Below, piece after piece: positions 25,248 to 33,770 of a stretch of DNA of 64,000 bases. Every line of letters begins with the position of its first letter. Within the stretch, counting starts at the first letter, position 1. The DNA is from Mycolicibacter sp. MU0102 (lineage in GTDB: Bacteria > Actinomycetota > Actinomycetes > Mycobacteriales > Mycobacteriaceae). The translations under genes were made by a program, and so were the position numbers. The notes under the pieces were generated by a model, which was given only the letters and a program-made list of their open reading frames with translations, searched no databases and was not told where the DNA came from. The DNA is taken from contig NZ_OY726398.1 in assembly GCF_963378105.1 (NCBI RefSeq), positions 992,001 to 1,056,000 on the forward strand. The letters run 5' to 3'.

Positions 25248-25274
25248 TTAGCACTCTACCGTGCTAAGTGCTAG
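25248..25274 (-). promoter_or_regulatory. CIRCE-like HrcA operator upstream of ruc
   Basis: TTAGCACTC-N9-AAGTGCTAG matches the CIRCE consensus TTAGCACTC-N9-GAGTGCTAA with two mismatches in the second arm. It lies 29-55 bases before the ruc start, in the gap after the 5-FTHF cyclo-ligase gene, so heat shock should relieve HrcA repression of ruc. Confidence 0.8.
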
Positions 25275-25327
25275 AACCACTATGTGGCCTTCCTCATTCC
25301 AAGGCTCGTTCTGGGGCCACTTCGACG

Positions 25328-25924
25328 TCAGCCCAGTGCCACCAGGCCGAGCCCGGGCGTCACGGCATGCGTCATGGGCACGTCGTGGGCCTCCGCGGGC
25401 AGCTCGTCGAGAAGCTCCGCGTCGCGAACCACCGCCACCAGCGGAATCTGCGGCCTGCGCAACTGCAGCGAGCGATCGTAGAAACCGGCGCCGCGTCCCA
25501 GCCGCGCGCCCCGGCGGTCGACGGCCACCGCCGGCACCACGATCAGGTCCGCCTCGGTCAGCGCGTCGGCGGCCAGCCAGGGTTCCGGTGGTTCGAGCAG
25601 GCCGAACCGGGCGGTGGTCAGGTTTTCGGGCCGGTATTCGCCCCACAGCAGCGCCATCGGGGTGCCGTCGTTCTCGGTGCGCACCACCGGTAACAGCACG
25701 CGCGCGCCGCGACGGGCCAGGCCGGCGAGCATCGCGGTCGAGCCCGGCTCGCTGCCCACTGGCACATAGGCACAGATGGTGGTGGCCTCGCCCGCGACCC
25801 GCTCGAGGTGCTCGGCCAGCGCCGCGGCCTCGGCATCGTGTACATCGGGGGGTACCGCGCGTCGGTCGGCGAGCAGCCGCGCCCGCAACGCGGACTTGGC
25901 GGCCACCACCGCGTCGTCGGTCAC
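25328..25924 (-). CDS. 5-formyltetrahydrofolate cyclo-ligase
   Basis: 198-residue protein with the ATP/folate-binding pattern of the family: AKSALRARLLADRRAVP at the N-terminus, ICAYVPVGSEPGS in the middle and the C-terminal signature DRRGARLGRGAGFYDRSL (about residues 140-157). It converts 5-formyl-THF to 5,10-methenyl-THF using ATP. Corresponds to Rv0992c. GTG at 25924 gives the usual length; the frame stays open upstream but overlaps galU antisense. The intergenic region before galU is 76 bases. Confidence 0.88.
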   Translation of the reverse strand: MTDDAVVAAKSALRARLLADRRAVPPDVHDAEAAALAEHLERVAGEATTICAYVPVGSEPGSTAMLAGLARRGARVLLPVVRTENDGTPMALLWGEYRPENLTTARFGLLEPPEPWLAADALTEADLIVVPAVAVDRRGARLGRGAGFYDRSLQLRRPQIPLVAVVRDAELLDELPAEAHDVPMTHAVTPGLGLVALG

Positions 25925-26000
25925 GGCAACCAGACTGTCAGCAACGGCTCGCCCACCGCCAGCCGAAGAGGTGAAGTGGATTGCGGTTATCGTGTGAGCA

Positions 26001-26912
26001 ATGCCCACGCCGAAGGTCCCGATTCCGCGCACCGCCATTGTGCCCGCGGCAGGTTTGGGCACCCGCTTTCTGCCCGCGACCAAGACCGTGCCCAAAGAGC
26101 TGCTGCCGGTCGTCGACACCCCCGGCATCGAGCTCGTCGCCGCCGAGGCGGCCGAGGCCGGTGCCGAGCGGTTGGTGATCATCACCTCCGAAGGCAAGGA
26201 CGGCGTGGTCGCGCACTTCGTCGAAGACTTGGTGCTCGAAGGCACGCTCGAGGCCCGCGGTAAGAAGGCGATGCTGGCCAAGGTGCGCCGCGCCCCGCAG
26301 TTGATCAAGGTCGAGTCGGTGGTGCAGGCCGAGCCGCTGGGACTGGGGCACGCCATCAGCTGCGTCGAGCCCACCTTGTCCGACGACGAGGATGCCGTCG
26401 CGGTCCTGCTGCCCGACGACCTGGTGCTGCCCACCGGAGTGCTGGAGACCATGTCGAAGGTGCGGGCCCGCCGGGGCGGCACCGTGCTGTGCGCGATCGA
26501 GGTCAGCCCCGACGAGGTCAGCGCCTACGGCGTCTTCGACGTCGAGCCGCTGCCCGACGATGACAACCCGGACGTGATGCGGGTCAAGGGGATGGTCGAG
26601 AAGCCCAAGGCCCAAGACGCCCCTTCGATGTATGCCGCGGCGGGCCGCTACGTGCTGGACCGGGCCGTGTTCGACGCGTTGCGGCGCATCGACCGCGGGG
26701 CCGGCGGCGAGGTGCAGCTCACCGACGCCATCGCGCTGATGATCGCCGAAGGCCATCCCGTACACGTCGTCGTGCACCGGGGGTCGCGACACGACCTGGG
26801 AAATCCGGGCGGCTACCTCAAAGCTGCGGTTGACTTTGCCTTGGACCGCGATGACTACGGTCCGGATCTGCGCCGATGGTTGGTGGCGCGGCTGGGCTTG
26901 GCGGAGAACTGA
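26001..26912 (+). CDS. galU: UTP-glucose-1-phosphate uridylyltransferase
   Basis: 303-residue nucleotidyltransferase. The nucleotide loop is AAGLGTRFLPATKTVPKELLPV (about residues 16-37), and later parts EPLGLGHAI, LLPDDLVL and VEKPK complete the GalU pattern. It makes UDP-glucose for capsule glucan, trehalose and glycolipid synthesis. Matches galU (Rv0993), and the order galU-moeA1-rimJ is conserved. Confidence 0.95.
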   Translation: MPTPKVPIPRTAIVPAAGLGTRFLPATKTVPKELLPVVDTPGIELVAAEAAEAGAERLVIITSEGKDGVVAHFVEDLVLEGTLEARGKKAMLAKVRRAPQLIKVESVVQAEPLGLGHAISCVEPTLSDDEDAVAVLLPDDLVLPTGVLETMSKVRARRGGTVLCAIEVSPDEVSAYGVFDVEPLPDDDNPDVMRVKGMVEKPKAQDAPSMYAAAGRYVLDRAVFDALRRIDRGAGGEVQLTDAIALMIAEGHPVHVVVHRGSRHDLGNPGGYLKAAVDFALDRDDYGPDLRRWLVARLGLAEN

Positions 26913-26962
26913 GCTGACGTCTGCCCGAATCGGACCTCGGCTGCAACGGAGAAAGGCACACC

Positions 26963-28231
26963 GTGCGTTCGGTTGAGGAGCAGCAGGCCCGGGTTTCGGC
27001 TGCCGCGGTGGCGCCCCGCCCGGTCCGGGTGGCGATCGCCGAGGCGCAGGGCTTGATGTGCGCTGAAGAAGTGGTCGCCGAGCGGCCGATGCCCGCGTTC
27101 GACCAGGCCGCCATCGACGGTTACGCGGTGCGCAGCGTGGACGTCCTGGGCGCCGACGCCATCGGCGACAGCTCCGATGGGACTGGACGCGATGATGCCG
27201 TCGTCACGTTGCCGGTACTGGGCGTCATCGAAGCGGGTGCCCGCACTCCCACCCGGCTGCAACCCAAGCTGGCCACCCGGATCCAGACCGGGGCGCCGAT
27301 GCCCACCCTCGCCGACGCGGTGCTGCCGCTGCGCTGGACCGACGGCGGGAACTCCCGCGTGCGGGTGCTGCGGGGCGTACGCCCGGGCGACTATGTGCGC
27401 CGGGTCGGCGACGACGTGCAGCCCGGCGATGTCGCGGTGCGCGCCGGCACGGTGGTCGGGGCGGCCCAGGTGGGGCTGCTGGCCGCCGTGGGCCGCGATC
27501 GCGTGCTGGTCCACCCGCGCCCCCGATTGTCGGTCATGGCGGTCGGCGGCGAACTGGTCGACGTCAACCGCACACCCGGCAACGGGCAGGTCTACGACGT
27601 CGACTCCTACGCGCTGGCCGCGGCCGGCCGGGATGCGGGCGCGGAGGTCAACCGGGTCGGCATCGTCAGCAATGACCCCAAGAAGCTGCGAGAGACGGTC
27701 GAGGGACAGCTCAACCGTGCCGAGGTGGTGGTGATCGCCGGCGGAGTCGGCGGTGCCGCGGCCGACGAGGTTCGCGCGGTGCTGGCCGATCTCGGTGATA
27801 TGGAAGTCGCCCGGATCGCGATGCACCCCGGTTCGGTGCAGGGTTTTGGCCAGCTTGGCCCCGAAGGGGTGCCGACGTTCCTGTTGCCCACCAACCCGGT
27901 CAGTGCGCTGGTGGTGTTCGAGGTGATGATCCGCCCGCTGATCCGGCTGTCGCTGGGCAAGCGTGAGCCGATGCGCCGGATGGTGCAGGCCCGCACCCTC
28001 GGCCCGATCGCTTCGATGCCTGGCCGCAAGGGGTTCTTGCGCGGCCAGCTGATGCGTGACGAGGACACCGGCGAGTATCTGGTGCAGGTGCTCGGGGCCT
28101 CTGGCGGCACCGCGTCGCATCTGTTGGCCACGTTGGCTGAGGCGAACTGTCTGGTGGTGGTTCCCGAGGAGGTCGAGCAGATCGCCGCCGGCGAGTTGGT
28201 GGACGTCGCCTTCCTGGCTCAGCGGGGCTGA
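26963..28231 (+). CDS. moeA1: gephyrin-like molybdotransferase Glp (MoeA family)
   Basis: 422-residue MoeA-fold protein: domain with FDQAAIDGYAVRS (about 48-60), the beta-rich MoeA domain II/III with QTGAPMPTLADAVLPL, the MoCF-binding domain VIAGGVGGAAADEV, and a C-terminal beta domain. It matches moeA1 (Rv0994). In Corynebacteriales this paralogue (Glp) binds FtsZ and the membrane receptor GlpR rather than, or in addition to, making molybdenum cofactor. The receptor gene lies two genes downstream. The GTG start has a GGAGAAAGG site. Confidence 0.9.
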   Translation: MRSVEEQQARVSAAAVAPRPVRVAIAEAQGLMCAEEVVAERPMPAFDQAAIDGYAVRSVDVLGADAIGDSSDGTGRDDAVVTLPVLGVIEAGARTPTRLQPKLATRIQTGAPMPTLADAVLPLRWTDGGNSRVRVLRGVRPGDYVRRVGDDVQPGDVAVRAGTVVGAAQVGLLAAVGRDRVLVHPRPRLSVMAVGGELVDVNRTPGNGQVYDVDSYALAAAGRDAGAEVNRVGIVSNDPKKLRETVEGQLNRAEVVVIAGGVGGAAADEVRAVLADLGDMEVARIAMHPGSVQGFGQLGPEGVPTFLLPTNPVSALVVFEVMIRPLIRLSLGKREPMRRMVQARTLGPIASMPGRKGFLRGQLMRDEDTGEYLVQVLGASGGTASHLLATLAEANCLVVVPEEVEQIAAGELVDVAFLAQRG

Positions 28232-28241
28232 GCCCGAGTCT

Positions 28242-28904
28242 ATGTTGGTCAATCTGTGGCCGTTCAAAGCCGTTGAGCACCCCGGCTGGCCGAGTGTGCT
28301 TGGGCCCCTGCGGGTGCCGGCGGGCGTGATCCGGCTGCGACCGGTGCGGATGCGTGATGGTGTGGCGTGGAGCCGGATTCGGCTGGCCGACCGCGCCTAC
28401 CTGGAGCAGTGGGAACCCAGTGTGGAAGTGGACTGGGTTACCCGGCATGGCAGTGCCTCCTGGCCACCGTTGTGTTCGAGCCTGCGCACCGAGGCCCGCT
28501 ATGGGCGGATGCTGCCGTACGTGATCGAGCTCGACGGCCGATTCTGCGGCCAGCTGACGGTGGGCAACATCGCCCACGGGGCGCTGCGCTCGGCCTGGAT
28601 CGGTTATTGGGTGTCCAGCGCGGTGGCCGGCGGGGGAGTGGCGACCGGGGCGGTGGCGCTCGGGCTCGACCACTGCTTCGGGCCGGTGCGGCTGCATCGG
28701 GTGGAGGCCACCGTCCGGCCGGAGAACGTGGCCAGCCGGGCGGTCTTGGCCAAGGTCGGCTTCCGTCAGGAAGGGCTGTTGCAGCGCTACCTGGACGTCG
28801 ACGGGGCGTGGCGCGACCACCTGCTGGTGGCGATGACGATGGAGGAGGTCGCCGGGTCGGTGACCTCGGCGCTGATTCAGTCCGGCCGGGCCGCCCGGGT
28901 CTGA
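28242..28904 (+). CDS. rimJ: GNAT family N-acetyltransferase, RimJ-like
   Basis: 220-residue GNAT protein starting MLVNLWPFKAVEHPGWP. The acetyl-CoA-binding region is IGYWVSSAVAGGGVATGAVALGLDH, followed by the conserved HRVEATVRPENVASRAVLAKVGF with the RxxNxxS pattern. It resembles N-terminal ribosomal protein alanine acetyltransferases of the RimJ/RimL type and matches rimJ (Rv0995). It starts 10 bases after moeA1, in the same operon. Confidence 0.88.
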   Translation: MLVNLWPFKAVEHPGWPSVLGPLRVPAGVIRLRPVRMRDGVAWSRIRLADRAYLEQWEPSVEVDWVTRHGSASWPPLCSSLRTEARYGRMLPYVIELDGRFCGQLTVGNIAHGALRSAWIGYWVSSAVAGGGVATGAVALGLDHCFGPVRLHRVEATVRPENVASRAVLAKVGFRQEGLLQRYLDVDGAWRDHLLVAMTMEEVAGSVTSALIQSGRAARV

Positions 28905-28964
28905 CGAATTTTCGGGCGAGATGTTACCCGTGTGGTAGTTGTGACTGGCGAGGTCAGCGAGTAA

Positions 28965-28980
28965 ATTACAACTGTGTAAT
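28965..28980. promoter_or_regulatory. 16-bp palindrome in the promoter region of the GlpR gene
   Basis: ATTACA-ACTG-TGTAAT is an inverted repeat about 70 bases before the GlpR start. The surrounding 60 bases are the most AT-rich of this stretch, consistent with a promoter and operator. No regulator is identified. Confidence 0.35.
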
Positions 28981-29051
28981 TGGTTCGGCGCGTCATCCGA
29001 GGTCGTGTGGCTCTCACACCTAGCCTTGGCTCGGAAAGGAGCAGGCCAACC

Positions 29052-30197
29052 ATGCCCAGCATCCCGCAATCATTGCTCTGGATCTCACTGGTCGTTCTCT
29101 GGCTGTTCGTACTGGTGCCGATGCTGGTCAGCAAGCGTGACGCGGTCCGTCGTACCAGTGACGTGGCCTTGGCGACCCGGGTATTGACCAGTGGGTCCAG
29201 TGCCCGGCTGCTCAAGCGCGGCGGTCCGGCCACCGGCCACCGCAGCGACCCCGACTGGCAGCACAGCGTCGATGACATCGACGAGGCTGACGACATCGAT
29301 GATGTCGACGACGTCGAGGGCGAACCCGCCGAGGGTGGCTCGCGCGTGTTCGTCGCCGCGGCCGCGGTGTTCGTCGCCGCCTCGGAAAAGCAGGTCGGTG
29401 AGCAGACCGAGCTCGACTACCTGGACGTTGATGTCGTCGCCGACGACTCCGACGTGCTGCCGCTGTCGGACGCGGGTCTGGCCGCCGAGGTTGAGGCTCA
29501 GGAGCGCGCCCAAGCCGAAGCTCAGGCCGCCGCTGAGGCACAAGCTCGCGCGGCGGAGGAGGCCGCCATGGCGGCCGAGGCCCTGGCAGCCAAGGCGGAA
29601 GCCGCGGCCGACGAAGAGGCCGGCGAAGAGGCCGGCGAGGAGCCCGCTGCCGAGGGCGAAGCCGAAGCCGATGGCTACGAGTACGAATACGTCGAGGACA
29701 GCTCCGGGCTGGAGCCTGCGGCGGAGTCCACGAGAGCGGGCGCGGCGGGTCTGTCGGCCCGCGGTCGTCGGCCCCGTATCGACACCGCCGCGGCCGTCAG
29801 TGCGCGCAAGTACGAGTTCCGCAAGCGGGTGTTGATGTCGCTCGCGGTCGTCCTGGTGCTCTCGGCGCTCACCGCCTTCACCGTGGCGCCCACCGCGTGG
29901 TGGATCTGTGGTGGCGCCGCGGGTGCGACGGTGCTCTATCTGGCCTACCTGCGCCGTCAGACCCGTATCGAGCAGCAGGTGCGGGCGCGCCGCGCACGGC
30001 GCTCCGAGCGGCCGCGTATGCAGCGCGAGAGTGCCCACACCGACGCGTTCGAGGTGGTGCCGTCACGGCTGCGCCGCCCGGGTGTGGCGGTGTTGGAGAT
30101 CGACGACGAGGACCCGGTGTTCGAGCACCTGGAGTACACATCCAGCGCCGACCGGTACAGCTGGCGCGATGACCTGGCGCGCGCGTCCGGTCAATAG
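29052..30197 (+). CDS. glpR: membrane receptor GlpR/SepX-like (Rv0996 family)
   Basis: 381-residue membrane protein. Transmembrane helix 1 is at residues about 7-25 (SLLWISLVVLWLFVLVPMLV) and two more lie near residues 255-295, flanking a long acidic, Ala/Glu-rich cytoplasmic region (about 75-225) likely to be coiled-coil or disordered. The C-terminus includes a Arg-rich stretch and EIDDEDPVFEHLEY. The pattern matches GlpR/SepX, the partner of Glp at the divisome in Corynebacteriales, and its place beside moeA1 supports that. Its ATG has a GGAAAGGAG site. Confidence 0.85.
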   Translation: MPSIPQSLLWISLVVLWLFVLVPMLVSKRDAVRRTSDVALATRVLTSGSSARLLKRGGPATGHRSDPDWQHSVDDIDEADDIDDVDDVEGEPAEGGSRVFVAAAAVFVAASEKQVGEQTELDYLDVDVVADDSDVLPLSDAGLAAEVEAQERAQAEAQAAAEAQARAAEEAAMAAEALAAKAEAAADEEAGEEAGEEPAAEGEAEADGYEYEYVEDSSGLEPAAESTRAGAAGLSARGRRPRIDTAAAVSARKYEFRKRVLMSLAVVLVLSALTAFTVAPTAWWICGGAAGATVLYLAYLRRQTRIEQQVRARRARRSERPRMQRESAHTDAFEVVPSRLRRPGVAVLEIDDEDPVFEHLEYTSSADRYSWRDDLARASGQ

Positions 30198-30229
30198 GTC
30201 TCGGTTTCAGGGCACGGGCTAGGGGCTGG

Positions 30230-30235
30230 TAATCT
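30230..30235 (+). promoter_or_regulatory. probable -10 element of tRNA-Ala
   Basis: TAATCT lies 12 bases before the tRNA 5' end, in the 49-base gap after the GlpR gene. It fits a mycobacterial -10 hexamer; the -35 is not clear. Confidence 0.35.
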
Positions 30236-30246
30236 CCTAGCGGTCA

Positions 30247-30319
30247 GGGGCTATAGCGCAGTTGGTAGCGCGTCTCGTTCGCATCGAGAAGGTCAGGGGT
30301 TCGATTCCCCTTAGCTCCA
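30247..30319 (+). tRNA. tRNA-Ala (anticodon CGC)
   Basis: 73-nt tRNA. The acceptor stem GGGGCTA pairs with TAGCTCC, the D arm is GCGC...GCGC, the anticodon stem TCTCG...CGAGA encloses TTCGCAT with anticodon CGC (reads GCG, Ala), and the T arm is CAGGGGTTCGATTCCCCT-type with GTTCGAT. Discriminator is A; the CCA end is not encoded. Confidence 0.95.
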
Positions 30320-30352
30320 CAGAGTTTGTGAAGATCAGGTCGTCGCGCCCGG

Positions 30353-31429
30353 TCAGTTCAGTCGGTCGGCTTTGCGCACATGTTGATCCGCCAGTGTCGC
30401 CGCGATTTCGAACAGTCGCAGCCGACTCTGGGGGCGAAGCTCGTACTGCGTATCGATAATGCCGCCTCGGGCAAGGTGCGAGTCGTACGGCATGTATTCG
30501 GCGTGGATCTCGGCCTCGGTGAACAGATCGGTGAGGTAGCGTCGCGCATTCGGAGTGGCGTGGTTCCGGCTGTTGTTGAGGATGACCATCGAACGCGCCA
30601 ACAGGTCGTCGTAGTCCATTGCGCGCAGTAGATCGATGGAACGGGCGACCGGCAGTGCGCTATCGCCGGTAAGTCCGGATACAAAGATCAAAGCGTCGCA
30701 GGTATTCAATACCGCCTTCATCACCGGATGCTCCAGATTGTCCGACGTGTCGATCAGGACGACCTGGTGAGTGCGGCGAAGACGGGCCACCGCTTCGTTC
30801 AGCATCGATGGAAAAAGCGGGCGCGGCTGGTCGGAGGTTCGATTGCCCGCCAGCACATCCAAACCGATGTTGTTGTGACCGAGATGTTCTCGGATATCGG
30901 TGTAGCCCCGAACGTCGATCTTGCTGATGACCTCGGTGTAGCCGTCAGGTGAGCCCGTGTCGATCCGGTCGGCCAACGTCCCGAAGCCCGGGGCGGCGTC
31001 GATCGCCACGACGTTGTCCGATCGACATTCCCGGAATATCCCGCCGATACAGGTGGTCATCGTGGTCTTGCCGACACCGCCTTTACCGGAGACCACACCG
31101 ATCACCAAGTTTTTGTGCATACGCTGACCGATCTGGTCGCGGAGTACACGAAAATGCTGTTCAAGCGGTGATTCCCCGGCATTGATGCCGTGGAATGAGG
31201 CGGCATAAACAAGTCGGCGCCAGCCGGAGACCGGTACGGCTTTCCGCGGCGCGGGCAGATCCGGCATATGCAGGATCTCCGAGATCGGGTAATACCGACG
31301 GGGACGGCGGCCCGCGTCGTTTCCGATCCGGTGGGCACCTGCCCGATTCGGACGCCGATGCGAACCCCGTTCCGTGCCGTCAGCGCCCCAATCGGGCAGC
31401 TTCGGTGACGGTCGGTGCAGGTCGGTCAC
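30353..31429 (-). CDS. MinD/ParA-type ATPase related to ESX EspI proteins
   Basis: 358-residue protein. An N-terminal basic, low-complexity segment (1-60) precedes a GWRRLVYAASFHGINAGESP motif found in the ESX-associated EspI-type ATPases. The P-loop is SGKGGVGKTT (residues 114-123) with a deviant Walker A Lys, followed by VVAIDAAPGFGTLAD and VVLIDTSDNLEHP. No ESX genes are near, so it is an orphan copy. It is the first gene of an accessory stretch next to tRNA-Ala. The start is a GTG at 31429. Confidence 0.8.
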   Translation of the reverse strand: MTDLHRPSPKLPDWGADGTERGSHRRPNRAGAHRIGNDAGRRPRRYYPISEILHMPDLPAPRKAVPVSGWRRLVYAASFHGINAGESPLEQHFRVLRDQIGQRMHKNLVIGVVSGKGGVGKTTMTTCIGGIFRECRSDNVVAIDAAPGFGTLADRIDTGSPDGYTEVISKIDVRGYTDIREHLGHNNIGLDVLAGNRTSDQPRPLFPSMLNEAVARLRRTHQVVLIDTSDNLEHPVMKAVLNTCDALIFVSGLTGDSALPVARSIDLLRAMDYDDLLARSMVILNNSRNHATPNARRYLTDLFTEAEIHAEYMPYDSHLARGGIIDTQYELRPQSRLRLFEIAATLADQHVRKADRLN

Positions 31430-31876
31430 GCTGCATTAGTAGCACGGGTGGTCAAGTGCAATTCACCAATCTTGGGCAGCACAACAGAACTGTTTGCCGG
31501 CCGTTACAGTTCTGCAGCTAATCCGGTACGGCGGGGGTCCACCGGGATGGGCCGATCCGCCGACGAACAGCGAGAGTTCGCGTTGGACAGCACTATGCCT
31601 GGTGGCGGAACCGGCGGTTCGTCATCGTCAGGGTGGCCCGGGCGGTGTGAATCTCCCGATCGATCCGCACTACGCCAGGCTGCGGCTAGCCCTCGCTAGT
31701 GCCGTGGGCGTCATCTGGACACCGCAATTGAAAACGTATGACCATGGCCGTCGGCAGATGAGGTTATCTAGGACAAATATCCTGACCATTGACGGATCAG
31801 GGGGAATGGTCATACGCTTCGGGCAATTATGTCTCCTCGAGGCGGGCGCAGGCTCAGCGGAAGGGCGTGAATATCG
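31430..31876. other. 447-base region without a convincing gene
   Basis: Two short overlapping open frames cross this stretch, but their translations are low-complexity and have no start signals, so I do not call a gene. The right half is locally AT-richer and holds an 11-bp inverted repeat (31735-31745 and 31806-31816), likely regulatory for the P450 gene that follows. The left half contains the MinD/ParA-ATPase promoter. Confidence 0.5.
31735..31816. promoter_or_regulatory. 11-bp inverted repeat upstream of the P450 gene
   Basis: CGTATGACCAT (31735-31745) and its exact reverse complement ATGGTCATACG (31806-31816) are separated by 60 bases, 71 bases from start to start. The right copy is 61 bases before the P450 ATG. 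The spacing is close to seven helical turns, which would put the sites on one face of the DNA. The TetR regulator at the end of the operon is a possible binder. Confidence 0.45.
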
Positions 31877-33130
31877 ATGTCTGTGAACAGTCCCGCTCCC
31901 AACGTCTTTGACGCTGGACTTCCCGTCATCGATTACGACCTGACTGCCGCGCCGCACGAGGTCCTCGATGGGCTCCGACTGGCGCGATCGCGCGCGCCCA
32001 TTGCCATCGGACCACTCGGTCCGGAGATCCTGTCTTACGAACTTACTCGCGAGATATTGCGCGACAACAGATTCCGTCTGCCGCCCGGCATCACGCTGGC
32101 GGCGCAGGGCATCACGTCGGGTCCGTTGTTCGACAAGCTGACGAGCAGCCTCCTGGGTCTGGACGGCGCGCCCCATACTCGGTTGCGCAAATTGGTTTCC
32201 AAGGCGTTCACACCCCGCGCCACGGCACGTCTCCACGACACGATCCACGAGGTGGTGAACGGACTGATTGACCGCGTGATGGACGCTGGGCGCTGTGATG
32301 TCGTCACCGACATCGCGCGTCCCTACCCCACGCCGATCATGTGCGCGCTGCTCGGTGCGCCTCGCGGGGACTGGCAGTTGTTCGCCGACTGGACCGAGGA
32401 GGTCTTCAAAGCCTTCAACTTCCAGCCAGATGCCACCTTTGATGAAGCTGCGATCGTGCACGCCTGGGGCGAACTCGACGCCTACGTCGACGACATGGTC
32501 GCTGCCCGTCGAGAAAACCTGACCGATGACCTGCTCTCCGAGCTCATCCGTGCCGAAAGCGAAGGCGAGCGTCTGAATCTCGACGAACTCCGCATGCTGG
32601 TTGCCGGCTTTTTGATGGCGGGGACGGATACGACGCGGAACCAACTGGCGGCGTCGGTCCAGGTGCTCTGCGAGCATCCGGACCAATGGGCGAAGCTGCG
32701 CGATCATCCAGAACTTGCGATGCAGGCGGTCGAGGAGAGCATGCGTCACTCACCGGCGGCCTGCATCGTGCCGCGAACCGCTGTTGACGATGTCGAGTTC
32801 GGTGGCTACATGTTCCCGGCCGGAACCTTTGTGCTCGCGAACACCTTTGCAGCCAACCGGGATCCAGCAATATATGACGATGCCGACCGCTTCGACATTG
32901 CACGCAGGGACGTCCCGGCAATTCTGACGTTCGGTGGTGGCGCGCATTACTGTCTGGGAGCCAACCTCGCACGTCGGGAACTGGCGGAAGCACTGACAGT
33001 CCTCACGCGCCGGCTCCCCACCGCCCGTCGCGTGGGCCCGGTTCCGTGGAAACCGGTGCTGGGAATGACGGGTCCGACAACTCTTTCGATCGAGTTCACC
33101 AGCGAAAGGCTGGTGACGGCCGATGCGTAG
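31877..33130 (+). CDS. cytochrome P450
   Basis: 417-residue bacterial P450. The I-helix oxygen-activation motif is AGTDTT (residues 248-253), ExxR is E287-S-M-R290, and the haem-binding loop is FGGGAHYCLGANLAR with the thiolate C359. There is no membrane anchor, so it is soluble and depends on ferredoxin/reductase elsewhere. Substrate unknown. Its stop overlaps the start of the TetR gene, so the pair is cotranslated and may form a self-regulated unit. Confidence 0.93.
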   Translation: MSVNSPAPNVFDAGLPVIDYDLTAAPHEVLDGLRLARSRAPIAIGPLGPEILSYELTREILRDNRFRLPPGITLAAQGITSGPLFDKLTSSLLGLDGAPHTRLRKLVSKAFTPRATARLHDTIHEVVNGLIDRVMDAGRCDVVTDIARPYPTPIMCALLGAPRGDWQLFADWTEEVFKAFNFQPDATFDEAAIVHAWGELDAYVDDMVAARRENLTDDLLSELIRAESEGERLNLDELRMLVAGFLMAGTDTTRNQLAASVQVLCEHPDQWAKLRDHPELAMQAVEESMRHSPAACIVPRTAVDDVEFGGYMFPAGTFVLANTFAANRDPAIYDDADRFDIARRDVPAILTFGGGAHYCLGANLARRELAEALTVLTRRLPTARRVGPVPWKPVLGMTGPTTLSIEFTSERLVTADA

Positions 33131-33770
33131 TCGCGGCTGGGCGGGGTCGACGCCCGCCTCGGACGAGGAAGCTATCTCGCGCATCCTGAGCGCGGTAGAC
33201 GAAGAGATCGCCGTGCACGGAGCGACGGTGCGCATTGCCGACGTTGCCCGCAGGCTCGGGGTTACGCGCCAGACGGTGTACCGCTATTTTCCTAATGCCG
33301 ACGCGCTGCTCATCGCCAGTGCAATGCGTGCGGTCAACGGATTCATCGACCAAATTGCGGACCACGTCAGTGGCCTCAACGACCCGGTCGTGGCTGTGGT
33401 CGAAAGCGTCTCGTTCGGAGTTGAGAGTCTTTTCGGTGATCCGCAGCTGGAAGGATTGCTGGCCCGGCGCGATGACGGTGAAGCCATCGTCTCGCTGACC
33501 TCTGACACGTCAATTACCTTCTGCCTGTCTGTTTTTCACCGCTTCGATGTCGATTGGAAGCTGCACGGCTTGGATTCCGCGGCGCTGCGTGAACTCGCCG
33601 AGATGACTTTGCGTACGGTGCAGTCCCTGCTGACTGATCCAGGACAAGCGCCGCGCACCGGGCCGGCATTACGCGGGTTCATCGCTCGATGGTTGGGGCC
33701 GGCCATCCTCTATCCGCGATTGGCATCGCTGTTGGCTCAGGGATCGGTCATCGGGAACCTACCGCGCTAG
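33123..33770 (+). CDS. TetR family transcriptional regulator
   Basis: 215-residue regulator. The helix-turn-helix is VRIADVARRLGVTRQTVYRYFPNADALL (about residues 36-63). It overlaps the P450 gene end by 8 bases and probably controls the pair, perhaps through the inverted repeat upstream of the P450 gene. Its stop TAG shares the sequence CTAG with the stop of the convergent nuclease gene. Confidence 0.85.
   Translation: MRSRGWAGSTPASDEEAISRILSAVDEEIAVHGATVRIADVARRLGVTRQTVYRYFPNADALLIASAMRAVNGFIDQIADHVSGLNDPVVAVVESVSFGVESLFGDPQLEGLLARRDDGEAIVSLTSDTSITFCLSVFHRFDVDWKLHGLDSAALRELAEMTLRTVQSLLTDPGQAPRTGPALRGFIARWLGPAILYPRLASLLAQGSVIGNLPR

Noticed and set aside
31494..31886. 130-codon frame upstream of the P450 gene
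   Set aside because: No ribosome-binding site, low-complexity translation, and it covers the inverted repeat that is better explained as regulatory.
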